Source of the DNA: Ganoderma boninense
Taxonomy: Eukaryota; Basidiomycota; Agaricomycetes; Polyporales; Polyporaceae
Reading direction: 5' to 3'
Assembly (NCBI GenBank): GCA_002900995.3
Contig: PJEW03000027.1
Coordinates: 1 to 52,235, forward strand
Length of the DNA stretch: 52,235 nucleotides
A program made the translations under genes and the position numbers. This document shows positions 22,485-34,713 of this stretch, in pieces (position 1 is the stretch's first letter; every line of letters begins with the position of its first letter). The notes beneath the pieces were generated by a model that worked only from the letters and a program-made list of their open reading frames with translations, did no database searches and was not told where the DNA came from.

Positions 22485-24921
22485 TCAAATGCCGCCGAAC
22501 GCGATCAGCTTGACGTTCATGTACTCCTCGATACCGTGCCCGCCCTCGCGGCCTGTCGATCAATCATCAACTATGCCCATTAGAGCAGATGCGCAGAAGA
22601 GAACAACGCACCAAGCCCGCTCTCCTTGACGCCCCCGAACGGAATCGACGCCTGACTGATCAAGCCCGTGTTGCTCCCGACCATCCCGACCTCGAGCGCC
22701 TCCGCGATGCGCCACACGCGGCCTGCGTCCTTCGAGAAGAAGTACCCCGCGAGCCCGACCGGCGCGTCGTTCGCGAGCCTGATCACTTCCTCCTCGGTCT
22801 CGAACCGCGTGAGCGCCGCGAGCGGCCCGAACGTCTCCTCCGTGTTCACGAGCGCGCCCGCGGGGACGTCCGCGAGCACCGTGGGCGCGAAGAACGAGCC
22901 TGCGCCGGGGATGCGCGCGCCGCCGAGCAAGACTTGCGCGCCCTGCGCGACGGCGTCGTCGACGTGTCGCTGGACCTTCTCGACCGCGCGGTCATGAATG
23001 AGCGGGCCGTGCGTCCTGCGAGCGGCCGGGGTGTCAGTATGGTTCAGTGGGAGACGCCCAGGCTCGGAGTCTGGGGGACGTACGTGTCTTTGTCGAGGCC
23101 GTTGCCAACCTTGAACGCGGCCACGCGCTCTGCGAGGCGCGACGCGAACTCTGCGTAGACGGCGGACTGGACGTATATACGGTTCGCGCATACACAGGTT
23201 TGGCCCGTGCCGCGGAACTTGCAGGCAATGACGCCTGCGGGCAAAGAGGGTTAAGTAACGCACAGACACAGCGCTCGGGGGACACAACATGACAGAGAGA
23301 TATAAACGACAGACGCACCGTCGATAGCCGCGTCGATGTCAGCGTCATCGAAGACGATGAAAGGCGCGTTGCCCCCGGCCTCGAGAGACACCTTCTTGAG
23401 GGTACTCGCGGCCATGCCGTACAAAAGCTTTGCGACGGGTGTACTGCCCGTGAACGACACCTTCTTCACCGCCGTGTTCTCGCACATCTCGCGGCCGACC
23501 TCGGCCACGTTTGCTTGCGTGGTCACGACGTTGATGACTCCAGGCGGGACGCCTGCGCGCGTCGCGAGCTGCGCAAAACCACATTCGTCAGTCGTTCAGT
23601 GCAATGCGGCCTGCGAGCGCGACAAAGCGTTGTGGCTGAGCGTGACTAGAGCGCACCTCGACCAGCGCGAGAGCAGAGAAAGGTGTCTCGGGTGGTGGCT
23701 TGATGACAGCGGTGCAGCCGGCGGCGAGAGCAGCGCCGAGCTTTCGGGTGATCATCGCGGACGGGAAGTTCCATGGTGTCAAGATCGACCTGGCAGATGA
23801 CGTCAGATACATCTCAGTGGCATCTCCGCAGAGCGAGCACGCACACAACGCCTAGAGATCGCATGAGGATTATGAACGGAGCGACGAGAGAAACAAGCTA
23901 CGCACCGATCGGCTGCTTCACGACGACGTTGCGGATGTTGGGGATCGCGGAGGGTACAACCTCTGCAAAGGAACGGTTTAGAAAAACACAGAGAGCACGG
24001 TGTATGCGCATGCTGTCTGCTCACCCCCGTATGTCCGGACCGCCTCCTCGGCTATATGCGCAAATCGTGTAAGGTGTGGAGGGCAACTATTGCGAGTCGC
24101 ACTCACCAAACCACTGCGGAGGTGAAGATGACTCAGGCTGACTCAGTACTGGTCAAAACCAACCCACGCACCTCCACGAACGATGAGCTATATGCGTGCT
24201 CGCCCTGGCCAGATGTTAAGCGGAGGTGAATATCGACGCCGTAAAAAGGCTCACCTTCGCCTCCGCGAACGGCTTCCCGTTCTCGAGTGTCTAGGATCCC
24301 CATTTAGGAAGCCCAGTCGACGAGGCTTGGACGCGTGAGCAACTCACAATCAAGCGTGCGAGGTCATCTGAGTGCTCCCGCATGAGCGCGAACCACTTCA
24401 TGAGAATATCATGCCTGTGCTATACGGCACACCCACTCAACATGCGAAACAAACGATCGCGTGGTGCATATACGAACCTTTGCAGTCGTCTTGCTCCATG
24501 TTTTGAACGCCTTGGACGCAGCGTCGATGGCCTGCTTCGTCTCCGCCAGCCCCATCTCGGGCACCGTCCCGAGATGCTCTGCCGTAGCCGGGTCTGGGCA
24601 GCGATAAGTTGAGCAAGGAAATGATAACGGAAGGAAGACGGAGCGTACTGGTGACCTTGATGACAGCGCCCTCGCTCGCGTCTACCCATTTGCCATCGAT
24701 GAACGCTTGGTGGCGGATGAGGGATGACTCCTTCAAGCCGAACTGTGCCCTTCCCTCAATACCCCTACCGGTGTCTCCGGCTAGACGAGAGGAGGGAGAA
24801 TACGCACAGGAGTGGTGCTGGCCATGCGGTAACGGAAAGCGGGATGGCGGGGGATAGATTGGGACTTGAGGCGTGCGGTAAAGACGAGAGAGACGGAGGC
24901 AAGACGGTGCGGGGGTCGCAT
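22485..24921 (-). CDS. SSADH: Succinate-semialdehyde dehydrogenase (14 exons, 521 aa)
   Basis: NAD(P)+-dependent oxidation of succinate semialdehyde to succinate, the last step of the GABA shunt. Exons (transcript order): 24921-24808, 24742-24649, 24593-24478, 24419-24348, 24290-24255, 24204-24172, 24113-24107, 24051-24025, 23962-23902, 23789-23657, 23568-23319, 23234-23084, 23015-22612, 22552-22485. Key features: [34 protein letters not shown] (coenzyme fold), catalytic Glu in [17 protein letters not shown], catalytic Cys in [23 protein letters not shown] and [10 protein letters not shown]. The N-terminus is an Arg-rich, acidic-free leader ([20 protein letters not shown]) ahead of MASTTP, suggesting a mitochondrial form, with possible cytosolic product from the internal Met. 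Exon 7 is only seven bases and encodes WF plus one base of the next codon in the family's EWFAEEA motif. The substrate is assigned by family resemblance among aldehyde dehydrogenases; no lesions are seen. Confidence 0.93.
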
Positions 24922-26910
24922 GGTGGGCAAGTGAGAGGTATGAGGTATAAGTCCGGAGTCAAGAGATGCTCACGGACGTCCATAATCCGCAGGGCAAGCG
25001 AGCCGTGAGAGCGCCGGCCGACCGGGTCCACAATTTATCCCGGAGCCCGGCCCGGGCCCGATCATTGACCAGCCTGTACATACTTTTAGATGTTCTCTCC
25101 ATCCCAGAGCTAACATTCGTGATGTAAGTACGAGCCTTATACAGCTGCCTGAACTGGATTCCGTCTATGTTGGAGTACGTCGCGTACTACTACTTTGCAC
25201 ACGTAAACCACATTTTTTACAAATGATTCGAAGCCTACTAAGTCTCCTCGATTTCCCGCTCACATAGTGCACACGGGAATGTCGGAACTCCGTGGCTCTA
25301 CTTATTATTTACCAATCGGAGAAGACACCGGCACAGTTGTTCACCCAAGTGCACGATCTGTTCGTCAGTCCTCCAAATTTTCCAGTGTCCATTTTGCCGT
25401 ACAAGACATGTGTCGAAAAAGCGAGCCGGCGCCCTTAAGCGAGGGCATTCAACATGGGAACCGAAGGTGCCGCCTGAGCACGTACCTACGTCCATGGCCC
25501 AGCTCATGATTGGTGTCCTGAGCACCAATAGCATAGTATAACTCCCTGGATAATGCACAGTGCACCGGGATAAGTATGCAGTGCACAAACGCACTGGGGT
25601 CCCCAGCTTCGATTGGTGCGCGCAAACTTGATACTCATGTCATGCGTTGTATTTCTATGACTCTTTCCCAAGTCTGAAATAGTACAGACGAGTTCTTAGG
25701 GCACGAGTTGAGGAAAAATCGGGATCAGGCTCCGATGCAAGCGAATTTGGGGCGCTCAGTGCTAGAGACCGTCTGTCAGATCCTCATTCAAAACCGCTCT
25801 AAGTTGAAGCGGTTTTTGGTCAAAATGCAATACTTATCATGCATTTGCATCTGAAGGCAGAGTACTGCATCTGATTGAAAACAGGAGAGGTACAAGGGGG
25901 AGATATTCACGAAGTGCAACGGACGCTACCGCGCCCAATCAGCTTGTGCATTATGCATATGTACATGGTGCAAAGGTATTCAGACAATCGGAGATGCTCC
26001 GACACCTCTCCCATCCATCTCAATATGGTAAAGGAGTACGGTTGCGTGTCTCCGCCAAGTCACGAAGTCGTATGGCCCTATATGCGTCCTGCAGACCAGG
26101 CGGCGCTCGAATTTGTGCATTTCCTATCCGGGGAGCCATAGTACCCAACAATCGCCTGACGCGGCGACAAGAGACTTGGAAACGCTCGTGGCACCGATTC
26201 GAACTGCGGACGTGCCCACCCACTCTTCATCCACCCTCTGGCGAAATGTCCACTAAAACACATACATTGAGTACTTGTATCTTGTATCTCGACTACGGCA
26301 TGCGGCTGTGCTTGGAGCAGGGATATCAGAATTACAGGATAAGTTACGGTAGCACAAGCAACTTGAACGGGGTATACTCCACACGAAGGAGGCAACAGAA
26401 AGGCGTCGAAGCAAACAACCAGACAGAAGTCGAAAAACAACCAAAGAAGGCGAAACGATCCTAGATATAGCAAGTCGCAACACACACATCCAAAGCACGG
26501 AGAACCGAGGTAAGCGAGGCAAAGGCGATGAGACACTGACGAAGAGCCCAAGTAAGTAAATTATCGCTCGGTAAGACGTATCCAAAAGCATCCCCCTCAG
26601 CCCCAGAGTCTAAGTTCGCGCTGCGGCACCGACAGCGCAGCCGCGCCATCCAAACTCCGAGCTCCACGTAACCCGCCATCAGCCTTCGCCGCAACGGTCG
26701 GCGCACCCATGTGCGGATGTAATAGCGCGCAGGCGAGAGCCCCAGTACCGCACCGCAGGCCCGAATCGGCGTCCCAGGTCTCCAGTTCTCCAGCCATCCA
26801 GTGCCAGGTCCAAGCCTCCAGTCCCGAATATCCCAGGCAGTCGACGGCGGTGCTCGAAGGGAAAGGGAAAGGGGAAGGGAATGGGAAGGGGGAGAGCGGC
26901 GAAGGCGGGC
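24922..26910. other. Two-kilobase gene-poor spacer
   Basis: No coding frame is convincing on either strand. A perfect 9-bp inverted repeat (AAAACCGCT at 25790-25798, AGCGGTTTT at 25808-25816) followed by T-rich sequence is the only structural feature noted. Two places (near 17,290 outside this stretch and near 26,190 within it) resemble a tRNA T-loop, but neither folds into a cloverleaf. Confidence 0.5.
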
Positions 26911-27930
26911 TCACCGCGCCTCCTCGACCAACAACTTCATCTTCGTGAACCCGTCAGGCCCGCCCTCGCGCATGATCCCGCGGAACATGTACCGCTCGCC
27001 CAGGTAGTCGACGCGCCGCACGCCTTGCGCCTCCTCGAACGCCTTCGGGCTCGGGAAGTGCCTGCAGCGGCGCGTGTACGCCGCCGAGACCTCGTTCATG
27101 CGGCGCGCGCTCAGGCGCACCCAGTCCGTCTGCCCGATCCGCTGCTGCACCGTCCGGTAGATCGCCATGAGCACGTCGTACACCGTCACGGGCGCGTCCT
27201 CGGCCTCGCGCGGGGACACGGAGAGGAAGGGCGAGCGCTCGCGCGAGCGTTCGCGCGCCGTCGTGTGCTGCTCGAGGTGCACGGGCCAGTCCGGCAGCGC
27301 GTCGCACTTGATCGTCATCCGGTACACGGGCGGGTGCGTCGCGGGCTCGAGCAGCTCGTCGAGCGTGAGTGGGGTGCCGGACTTCTGCCCGAACGTCGTG
27401 ATGCGCTGCGGGTTGAAGGAGTGCAGAGAGAGGTCGAACAGGAGCTTGGGGCCCGCCGCGCTCTCGCCGTTCAGCAGCGGGTGGATCTGCGCGGTGTGCG
27501 GTGAACTCGGTTGGAAGGTCATGGCGGGAGCCATCGGGGTGACCATGGTCGGGAATGTCACCCAGGCGGGCTGGGGGAGACAGGTGTCGGAGCGTCGTCT
27601 TTGATGTGTGAACACGGGCACGGCGCGGGCTGGGCAGGGAGAGGGACGACGGAGGGAGCGGGGTGACGATGATCGGGGCGAGGGGAAGGGGACCGGGTTC
27701 GGGGGAGGGCGAGGTTGGCGTGCCAGGAAGGACGACGTTCGCGTGGAGGGAAGGGCTCGCGATCGTGGTCGAAGTGAACGCGGCGCTCACGGGGAGGGGA
27801 GGAACGACGGGCGCAGGGGGAGGCTGGTCATGGGAGGATGAAGGGCGAGACGTACGGCTGGTTGTAGAACGGGACCATGTATGGGGTCGGGTAGTAGAAC
27901 TGAGGGTAGGCGTACTGGTGAGCCATGTCT
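26911..27930 (-). CDS. DUF6699-like domain protein (exon structure partly unresolved)
   Basis: The 3' part (stop at 26911, open from about 27621) carries the pattern of the basidiomycete DUF6699 family: AQIHPLLNG, LLFDLSLHSFNP, ATHPPVYRMTIKCDALPDW, VTVYDVLMAIYRTVQQRIG, DWVRLSARR and EEAQGVRRVDYLGERYMFRG. A likely N-terminal exon at about 27926-27843 begins MAHQYAYPQFYYPTPYMVPF, a Tyr/Pro-rich start common in such proteins. A Pro/Ser-rich stretch in another frame lies between (about 27570-27800). I could not find one set of introns that joins the three pieces in phase, so the middle may be intronic, alternatively spliced, or hold a one-base error. Function unknown; these proteins are expanded in mushroom-forming fungi. 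Confidence 0.7.
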
Positions 27931-30900
27931 GCTGCGAGTTGGGAGGTGAAGCGGTAGGACGAGGGAGCAGCGAGAGATGGGCCCTTTATAGGAGGCGGGC
28001 GGAAGATCGAGATGCGGTCGCAGAGGTGCGCAGTGGGTCACAGAACCACAAACCGAGAGATATAAGAGTTGGATGAGAGAGAGGGCGTATGGTGGTGAGC
28101 GAAGAGACAAGTACTAGTGGTGGTGGATGCGCCGACTTGGGGGCGGTGAGCTGCGGTCGAGGCTGGGGACGAGAAGGGAAAGCAGGCTGGCGAAGAGAAG
28201 ATTAATAAATAAATTGGTGTGATTTGAATTTTGTTGGGCGGGGCGTTCCTGGAAGCATCGTGGCATGGCATCAGTGCGTGAACAAAGTTGGAAGGTCGGA
28301 GTTAACATTGTGTTGAGCGCCAGTAGGAGAAGACGCTGCAAAGAGCGAGTCCGGCGGGCAGGATCGCACATGGATTGGCGGAGGAGGATGGAGTCAATAG
28401 AAATCAGCACAGCTCACCTGCGATGAAAGCCGAGCTGGGAGAGGGGATCGCCCAAGGCCATACGCGCTATGACTGAATTTGACATGGAGGGAGCGGGGCT
28501 TAACAACAGCCGCTGTCAGGACGTGCGTCGCGACGAGGAGAAGGGAGAACGCACTGGTTGCCATTGAGCTCATCGCAGGGAGTGCCAGCGTATCTATGCT
28601 CTTGAGAAAGGCAGGAACAAACAACTTCTGGTTGACTGATTTGAGTGGCTGATATGAGCGGGTGCTTGCATGACAGGCAGCATAGACAACGAGCGCGGCA
28701 GGGAGCACTGCGAGCGTGCAGAAGAGCGAGCACGGTTCGGACGGTGGGAGTCGGACCAGCCGGACCAGCCGGAGCCGACGCGTGTGGCCAGACCGGCGCT
28801 GTGGCAGTGCTGTCCAGCTCCCCGCCCCGCGCTTGTAGCAAAGTGCCGCGTACTGACTTGTTTCCTGCACCGGTTCCTCTCCCAGACGCTTCCATGGCCC
28901 TTTCTTCACTGCTTGCGGCTATCCGCAGACGTATGGAAAATACACCCGTCCCTCCCTCAACCATATCATCGCCACACATGCCGGCACATCTCTGGCCCCG
29001 GTCCCGCGACGCCGCCGGTGACCGCCTATAACGACATATATGCCTTCTATGTGCAGGCTTCGCCGGGTCAATACCTGTGTACAGCGTGTCCATGGCCAGC
29101 CGTCTCCTATTAGCGCACATCCTCGGCCACGTACACCTTCATCCTCCTCAAAGGTTGGCGCGTTCTTCGTGCCTCCGCTGACCACTGTTATGCAGCCACC
29201 CGGTCCGTCTTCTGTGGCGCACACCACCTCATCACGCCCGAAGACTCGAAGCCGCCAGGTGCCACCCATCCTTAACTGCGCTTCACGTCCGCCACGACCA
29301 TCGGCAATCGCTCTCAGCGGCGTGTTCCGAGTGCCACGGCCCTGCTCTCAAGTGTCCAGGACAGACATCCATACCTGCAACAGAAAAATCTCTCCGAGTC
29401 TTTGGTGAGCTGCTCCAGATGCGCCGCCATTGGACTCCAGAACTGCAGCCGTGAGTCGAGCCTAACCACAATTCTATCAGACTATCGTCTCCGACGCTTC
29501 CCATCGCCCATAGGCGTCGGCCTCATCAGACTTCTTCCCTCCACAACAGGAACGATGTGCCCCTGTTCCGAATCCTTCACTGCGGCACATCTGCCGTAGC
29601 ATTCCGTAAGTCCCTCCGCGCGCCCGTGCCGTCCAAAAGCCAATACGACGCTGACGCATCCACCGACCGGTCATCGCCATCGAAACACCCAGCTGCGCCG
29701 CACACTCCAAAAAGGCACCTCCTCCACCAACGCCGTGCGCCCAAAGTGCCAGCGTGCGTCCGTGGCCAGCCTCTCAGTCGCACTTGACTTTTTGGTGTGC
29801 CCGGCGCCCGGGCCTCCTCGCCTTCTGCGTCTGTTGCGGTCGACTGCGCGCGAGCTCCAATCCAGGTCCATGCGCCACGGGCCTCCTCTCACGCAAGTAA
29901 CGCGCACGTCTGCCTCTGGACCGTGAAGCCCGCCCCGGTCGCTCTGCGCTCTGCGTCCGCTGAACTCCGTCGTCCACACAGACGCCCCTGCCCCGCCTCG
30001 AGGACACCCTTCTCCCGACCCTTCGGGGCGCCGATTTGCCACGTCTTTTCGATAAGCAAGGTTGTGGCGCTGATTCGCAGCTGCGGGTGTAAACATCCAC
30101 CGCCACGACTGCATAATCGAGCTTCCAAGGAGTCGACGGCGAACGTGGAACGTTGAGCGAGCGGCGGCACCTTCAAGTTCTCCGGTGGCTACGGGCCCGC
30201 CTTCATAGCCATCCGGCAGTGGCAGGAGAGGACGATGACAACGCTTCCTGGATTAGTCGGCGCACCCAGCCTCGGCGCCTGTAAGAAGCAGAAACCACTG
30301 CACGGACAAGTCGAAGTCGAGAAGCGTCGACCCCGAGTGCCACGGCGCGCGAAACGATGCCGAGGCCGAGGCCGGCACACGGCCCGCATCCGCATGCGAC
30401 GGAGTGGCGCCCGGTCAACCGGGCAACCGAGCAAGGTTTGTGGGTCCCCATGGGCGCAGCCTTAGCCTTAGCCTTAGCCGTTCGGTTCGGACGCCTCGCG
30501 TGCAACGTGGTGAGCCGCTCTTCGCATCTTTCGGTGTGATCTGGCAGGCTGTCTCACGATATATACCGTGTGGCAGGGCTGAACTTGTACTGACAAGTAA
30601 CGAGTACAGACGTTTCAAGCGTTATGGAGGCGACCGTACCGGGCCCTGGCGGCCTCGCTCTTCCTTGGCCCACTCTGAATCCACGATCGCTCGCTTCGGA
30701 AATCGGCTATGGATGAGGAGGGTGGGCCATCTTCGTCTCGTCCACACGTTGTATCCGAGTACACTGAGTCCGTGGTTTTGGACGTCACAGCCTGGCTCCC
30801 GGCGGCACGATCGTAAGCTGAGACCTGTCCATACGGCGGTTGCGGGCTAACTGTTGGCGTTCACGGGGTTTTAGGAGCGTTGTATGCGCGCCGGTCGTGC

Positions 30901-33045
30901 AGGGTAGCGCACGGTGAGCAAGTTAAATGAATATTGCGACGCGGTATCGGCGAACCCGTGTGCCGTGGATCGCTGGGCAAGTTCTTTATCTTGTTAGGTC
31001 GCAAAGGAAGAGAACGACGATCGCCGCCATCTATGCAGGTCAATTTTGCGTAGATTGGGCGGCGCCCCAGAGTAGCTGGATATCCACCCAGCAGTGCAAG
31101 GTACGCCAGTCACCTACATATTCGCATTCCAAGTCCATCGGATCGCAAGCCAGCTTCCTGGGGGATCAGAATGCCCCTTGTCGTTGTCTTCGACAGGGAT
31201 TTATCTGATCCAGGATATCCAATCGATGCACGGCTCATACACCGCCCGTCTGTAGGCGTCGTGAGCCTCGCTGGGAAACGACCGGCCGGCACGCCGCCGA
31301 GATGTGGGAGTGGTGCGCGCAATGCCCGTTTGGACCTCTGCGTCGGACTTGCTGTCCTGCCACGTTCGGGCCCCACAATACTGCCCTGTACCCGCGATCC
31401 AGTTCCACCTTCGCCTGGGGTGTCACGGGCCTCGACTGATGTCGGTGGGTAGATATTGTGTCGGTGGACTTCCACAGATATTTTGTATGCACCCTACTTA
31501 CCCTCGTTCATCGTCAGAGGTTTGTTTGACCACATGCCGTGTCGTTGTCTACCCGATGAAACGGCGCTGCTCTGGTGCGCCTCCGATGCTTAGTATTTTC
31601 GTACTGCCAACGCGATTCTCTGACCTGCGTACAGGATGGAGAAGTCCGCGCCGGGATCATCAGTCATACAACCTTCCCGCATGGGTGATTATACTGCATG
31701 TCATTCAGGGAGGGTGTCTAGATAACTGAGCACGTTGCGGCTGGATTATCATTATCCATGCGTACTGAGTACCTTCGGAAACCTCATGATATGATCGGAG
31801 AACGAGGCGATACTGAATGCGACTTCAGCGGATGTCGGCAAAATCTTTCTGGGTGGTGGCCTAAAGCCGGGTAACGAGTACGTGAGACACCTACTATCAT
31901 GGTTAAAAGGAAGCTAATACTTACTTATTGATTGGATATTGACTCGGATGAGAAGTTGGAGTCGGGTCATTCCGGGTCAGGGCGCTTGGGTTACCGGATT
32001 GAGGACGCTGCGGCGCGGGCCGCGGCCTGGCACTGGCAAGACGCGGCATCGCCAAATTGGTCGTGAGGTCGAGAGTCGGACGACGACGCCTCGCTCCTCC
32101 ATCGCGATATCGTCGCATCTCTTCGAGTAAGCACACAATCCGCGTGAGTAGCTTTTGCCGGGGCTCGACTGCCGTACATGGGTAGTATGCGTCGATGTCC
32201 CAATCCCATCTCCCGATGTGTCCCGCACTTACTACTCGAGACCGACAGAGCTATAAATTGGCGATATGAAGGCTGGAATAAGTACTCGTTGAAACGTCTC
32301 CTCCTACATGCTCGGTAGAACACACCGACAGTGAGATGAGAAGTAAGTACTTGAATTTGCTTTACACAGCCCCACCTGCTGACGTGAGAGCTGATGTGCT
32401 CGGGCATTCCTATTTCGGTCCTGACCTATCCGGCGGTCTCAATCGGCCTTGTAATCTTTACCCATGACATTGACGCATGATGCATCTCCACAAGTCCAGT
32501 CACCGGTCTTATCGTTCTCTCAACGATGCCTTTGCGCCTATGCCAGTCCTAAGTAACTTAGATCACGTCGCTCGAGTGCTCACATTGCCTTTGACATCTA
32601 GAGACCACGAGATGGAACTGGTTGCTTGTAAACTGTGCTGAAGTTCGGTCATAGCCAAACCGACAGTGACGCCGACGAAGGAATTTGCGATGGCTGATCT
32701 CCCAGGTGGGTATCATTTTACCGAAAAAACGCTCCGAGGATCTGATGATCGTATAGCGGCCCGAGGACTTGGTAGAGCGGCGAATAGGCGTGCACGGTCC
32801 AGGAACTGAGCATGCCAATCATCCTCTCAGATCACAGCCCTCGATGCCCAGCCTATCCCGCTCATCGTCGATGATACATGTGCACACAGTGATGCGCACC
32901 CAACGTTGCTCTCTCTCTTTCTACCCCCCACCCACCCCCTGCGGCGCAGAGCCGTGTAGGCTTACGTCTTCCTGCTCCCTCCTTTCTCCTCGGTTTCTGA
33001 CACGGCTCTCGCGTCTGGCGGCTGGAGTTCGTAATAGAACAGGAG
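27931..33045. other. Five-kilobase gene-poor stretch
   Basis: Many mid-size frames exist on both strands (for example 29671-30114 on - and 31304-31729 on +), but none shows a family motif, a plausible start context or phased introns. No reverse transcriptase, integrase, transposase or long terminal repeat words were found by eye. A short TTAGCC x3 run occurs at about 30459-30478. A possible small secreted-protein exon is listed separately. It may be an old, eroded transposon-rich interval, but nothing proves that. Confidence 0.4.
28418..28573 (-). CDS. Possible first exon of a small secreted or membrane protein
   Basis: A 52-codon frame starting MSSMATSAFSLLLVATHVL has a textbook hydrophobic core for a signal peptide (through TAAVV), then a basic segment KPRSLHVKF. 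It ends exactly at a consensus donor (GTGAGC). A possible acceptor (CTTTGCAG) lies about 80 bases downstream, but the following frame has no recognisable content. This is a candidate only. Confidence 0.25.
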
Positions 33046-34713
33046 ATGTCCTCCCCGAGCTTGGTTGACGACACAAATCCCGCGGTTCAGTACGCGCCCG
33101 GATGGATCTGGGACCAGAACGTCAACGAGGTCGACCACACAAGGCACGGCGCTGCCACGGCCGGCTTGACAGCTTCGTTGGGCTTCTACGGTGAGTCCGC
33201 CCGTCCTAACGCCATGCTTCAGCAGTTGATTCCCGGAACACGACGGTCAGGCACTGGTGTTCAAGTCGTCGGAACACTCGAGCCTAGTGTCAACTATGGC
33301 CAGCCAACGACCACGTACAAGATCGACGGCGTCCAAGAGGGAACCTACACCGCGCCGTTCACGGCCTCGGGAGACCCGCACTTCAACGTGACGTTCTTCT
33401 CGAAGTTCGATCTCACCCTCGACAACCATGAGATTGAAATCACGAACGTGAACGGCACGACTCCGAACACGTTCTGGCTCGACTACTTTCTCATCTACAA
33501 CCAAACTGTGTCCTCAAGCAGCAGCAGCGCCACCTCGACATACACGTCAGTCACTCCTTTCAACACTCCCACCAATACAGTCGTTTCTTCTGCACATAGT
33601 ATCTCTACAACCTCGACCACGACATCCTCGTCGACTGCTCCGGTACTCACGGCACTGGTGTCGTCATTGTCTACGACATCTTCTTCCTCATTATCTTCAT
33701 CTTCGTCCTCATCCTCATCCTCATCGACTTCGACTGACCCGACCACTCGTTCATTCAGCGGCACTGCGACTACAGCTTCAAGTTCAAAGCTACCCACAAC
33801 TTCGTCCGCGACCGGCGCCGCTCCAGCTTCAGACCCGTCTCAATCTTCCGCACACTCGAATACTGGCAAGATCGTCGGCGGTGTCGTAGGCGGCGTGGCA
33901 TTCCTCGCGCTTCTGGCGCTCTTTTTCTTCTGGCTACTCCGAAGACGCAGAGCGCAAGACGGTCAGTTGCCCCGCATACAACCAAGCCCAGCCGTTCACC
34001 TAACTTCCCTCGCAGACATCGAACCATTTACGCCCGACACCCGCGAACGCTCCTCGTCCAGCGGGACACTCCTGGGCGGACGGAGCCCCGCCCCTAAAGT
34101 AAACAAGATCCCCGAGCTCTCGCTCGCCTCGTCCACCCCCGCCACGTCCCCCACGCTCCCCAGCTCGCGCTCGTATCCCGCAACGTACTCCGAGATGTCT
34201 GGGTCTGCGCAGCCGTCAGAGCTCGGCGCACCCGTGAGCGGCGCATCAATTCGTGGCGCATCTGAAGCAGAAGCGGCAGGAGGGCCGTCCACGTCAGCCC
34301 CCTCCCCGACATCGCCCCTGGGCCCACACGGCCCAGGCCTCTCGCCCACAGACCTGAAACTCCAAGAGTCCCTCTATGGCGGCTCCACCCCACGCCTCCC
34401 GACTCCGAGGAGCCCGCTCTCGCCTTCGTCGCCATCGTCGGGCCCCGGGTCCGTGAGTCTGAGCGCGGGCGCGAGCGACTACGCGCCGTCGTTAGGGACG
34501 ACGACGACGCGGGCGCCCGCCGACACGGAGGCGTCGCGCGCGCGGTGGTACGCCCCCGCGCAGGAGCAGTCGCACGCGCAGTCGCTGCTCAGCCTGCTGT
34601 CGTCGCGCGGGCGGAGGAGGCAGGACCGCGACCGCGACCGCGGCCAGGAGCAGGACTCGGGGCTCAGGCTGTACAACGAGCCGGCGCTGCCGCCGCCGTA
34701 TACCGCGGACTAG
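33046..34713 (+). CDS. Single-pass membrane protein with PPxY tail, paralogue B (3 exons, 517 aa)
   Basis: Exons 33046-33190, 33251-33961, 34016-34713. The ectodomain starts MSSPSLVDDTNPAVQYAPGW, with VDHTRHG, QPTTTYKIDG, GTYTAPF, and HEIEITNVNGTTPNTFWLDY. A long Ser/Thr stalk (about codons 140-270, including an uninterrupted Ser-rich run near 33,690-33,725) is a likely O-glycosylated rod. The membrane helix is VVGGVAFLALLALFFFWLL followed by RRRRAQD. A roughly 230-residue disordered Ser/Pro tail ends LRLYNEPALPPPYTAD. The same intron positions and phases (1,1) as paralogues A and C show common descent. Both introns (60 and 54 nt) are multiples of three without stops, so unspliced message would still be readable. 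Function is unknown; a cell-surface sensor or adhesion role is inference. Confidence 0.88.
   Translation: MSSPSLVDDTNPAVQYAPGWIWDQNVNEVDHTRHGAATAGLTASLGFYGESARPNAMLQQLIPGTRRSGTGVQVVGTLEPSVNYGQPTTTYKIDGVQEGTYTAPFTASGDPHFNVTFFSKFDLTLDNHEIEITNVNGTTPNTFWLDYFLIYNQTVSSSSSSATSTYTSVTPFNTPTNTVVSSAHSISTTSTTTSSSTAPVLTALVSSLSTTSSSSLSSSSSSSSSSSTSTDPTTRSFSGTATTASSSKLPTTSSATGAAPASDPSQSSAHSNTGKIVGGVVGGVAFLALLALFFFWLLRRRRAQDGQLPRIQPSPAVHLTSLADIEPFTPDTRERSSSSGTLLGGRSPAPKVNKIPELSLASSTPATSPTLPSSRSYPATYSEMSGSAQPSELGAPVSGASIRGASEAEAAGGPSTSAPSPTSPLGPHGPGLSPTDLKLQESLYGGSTPRLPTPRSPLSPSSPSSGPGSVSLSAGASDYAPSLGTTTTRAPADTEASRARWYAPAQEQSHAQSLLSLLSSRGRRRQDRDRDRGQEQDSGLRLYNEPALPPPYTAD

Noticed and set aside
12509..25000. 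A biosynthetic or operon-like cluster linking GT2, SSADH and neighbours
   Set aside because: The genes belong to unrelated processes on both strands with ordinary spacing; nothing indicates co-regulation.
26175..26260. Second tRNA-like B-box (GTTCGAATC on the minus strand)
   Set aside because: Only four of five T-stem pairs form and no matching 5' acceptor strand or A box lies at the right distance.
30459..30478. TTAGCC x3, similar to a telomere unit
   Set aside because: One base off TTAGGG, only three copies, in the middle of chromosomal sequence; most simply chance or slippage.
28500..32150. Possible retroelement remnant, suggested by many overlapping frames and lack of genes
   Set aside because: No reverse transcriptase, RNase H, integrase or gag-like motif and no paired long terminal repeats were seen in any frame.
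33660..33740. Microsatellite (TCATCC)n in paralogue B treated as a non-coding repeat
   Set aside because: It is in frame, encodes the Ser-rich stalk and fits the family layout, so it belongs to the coding sequence.
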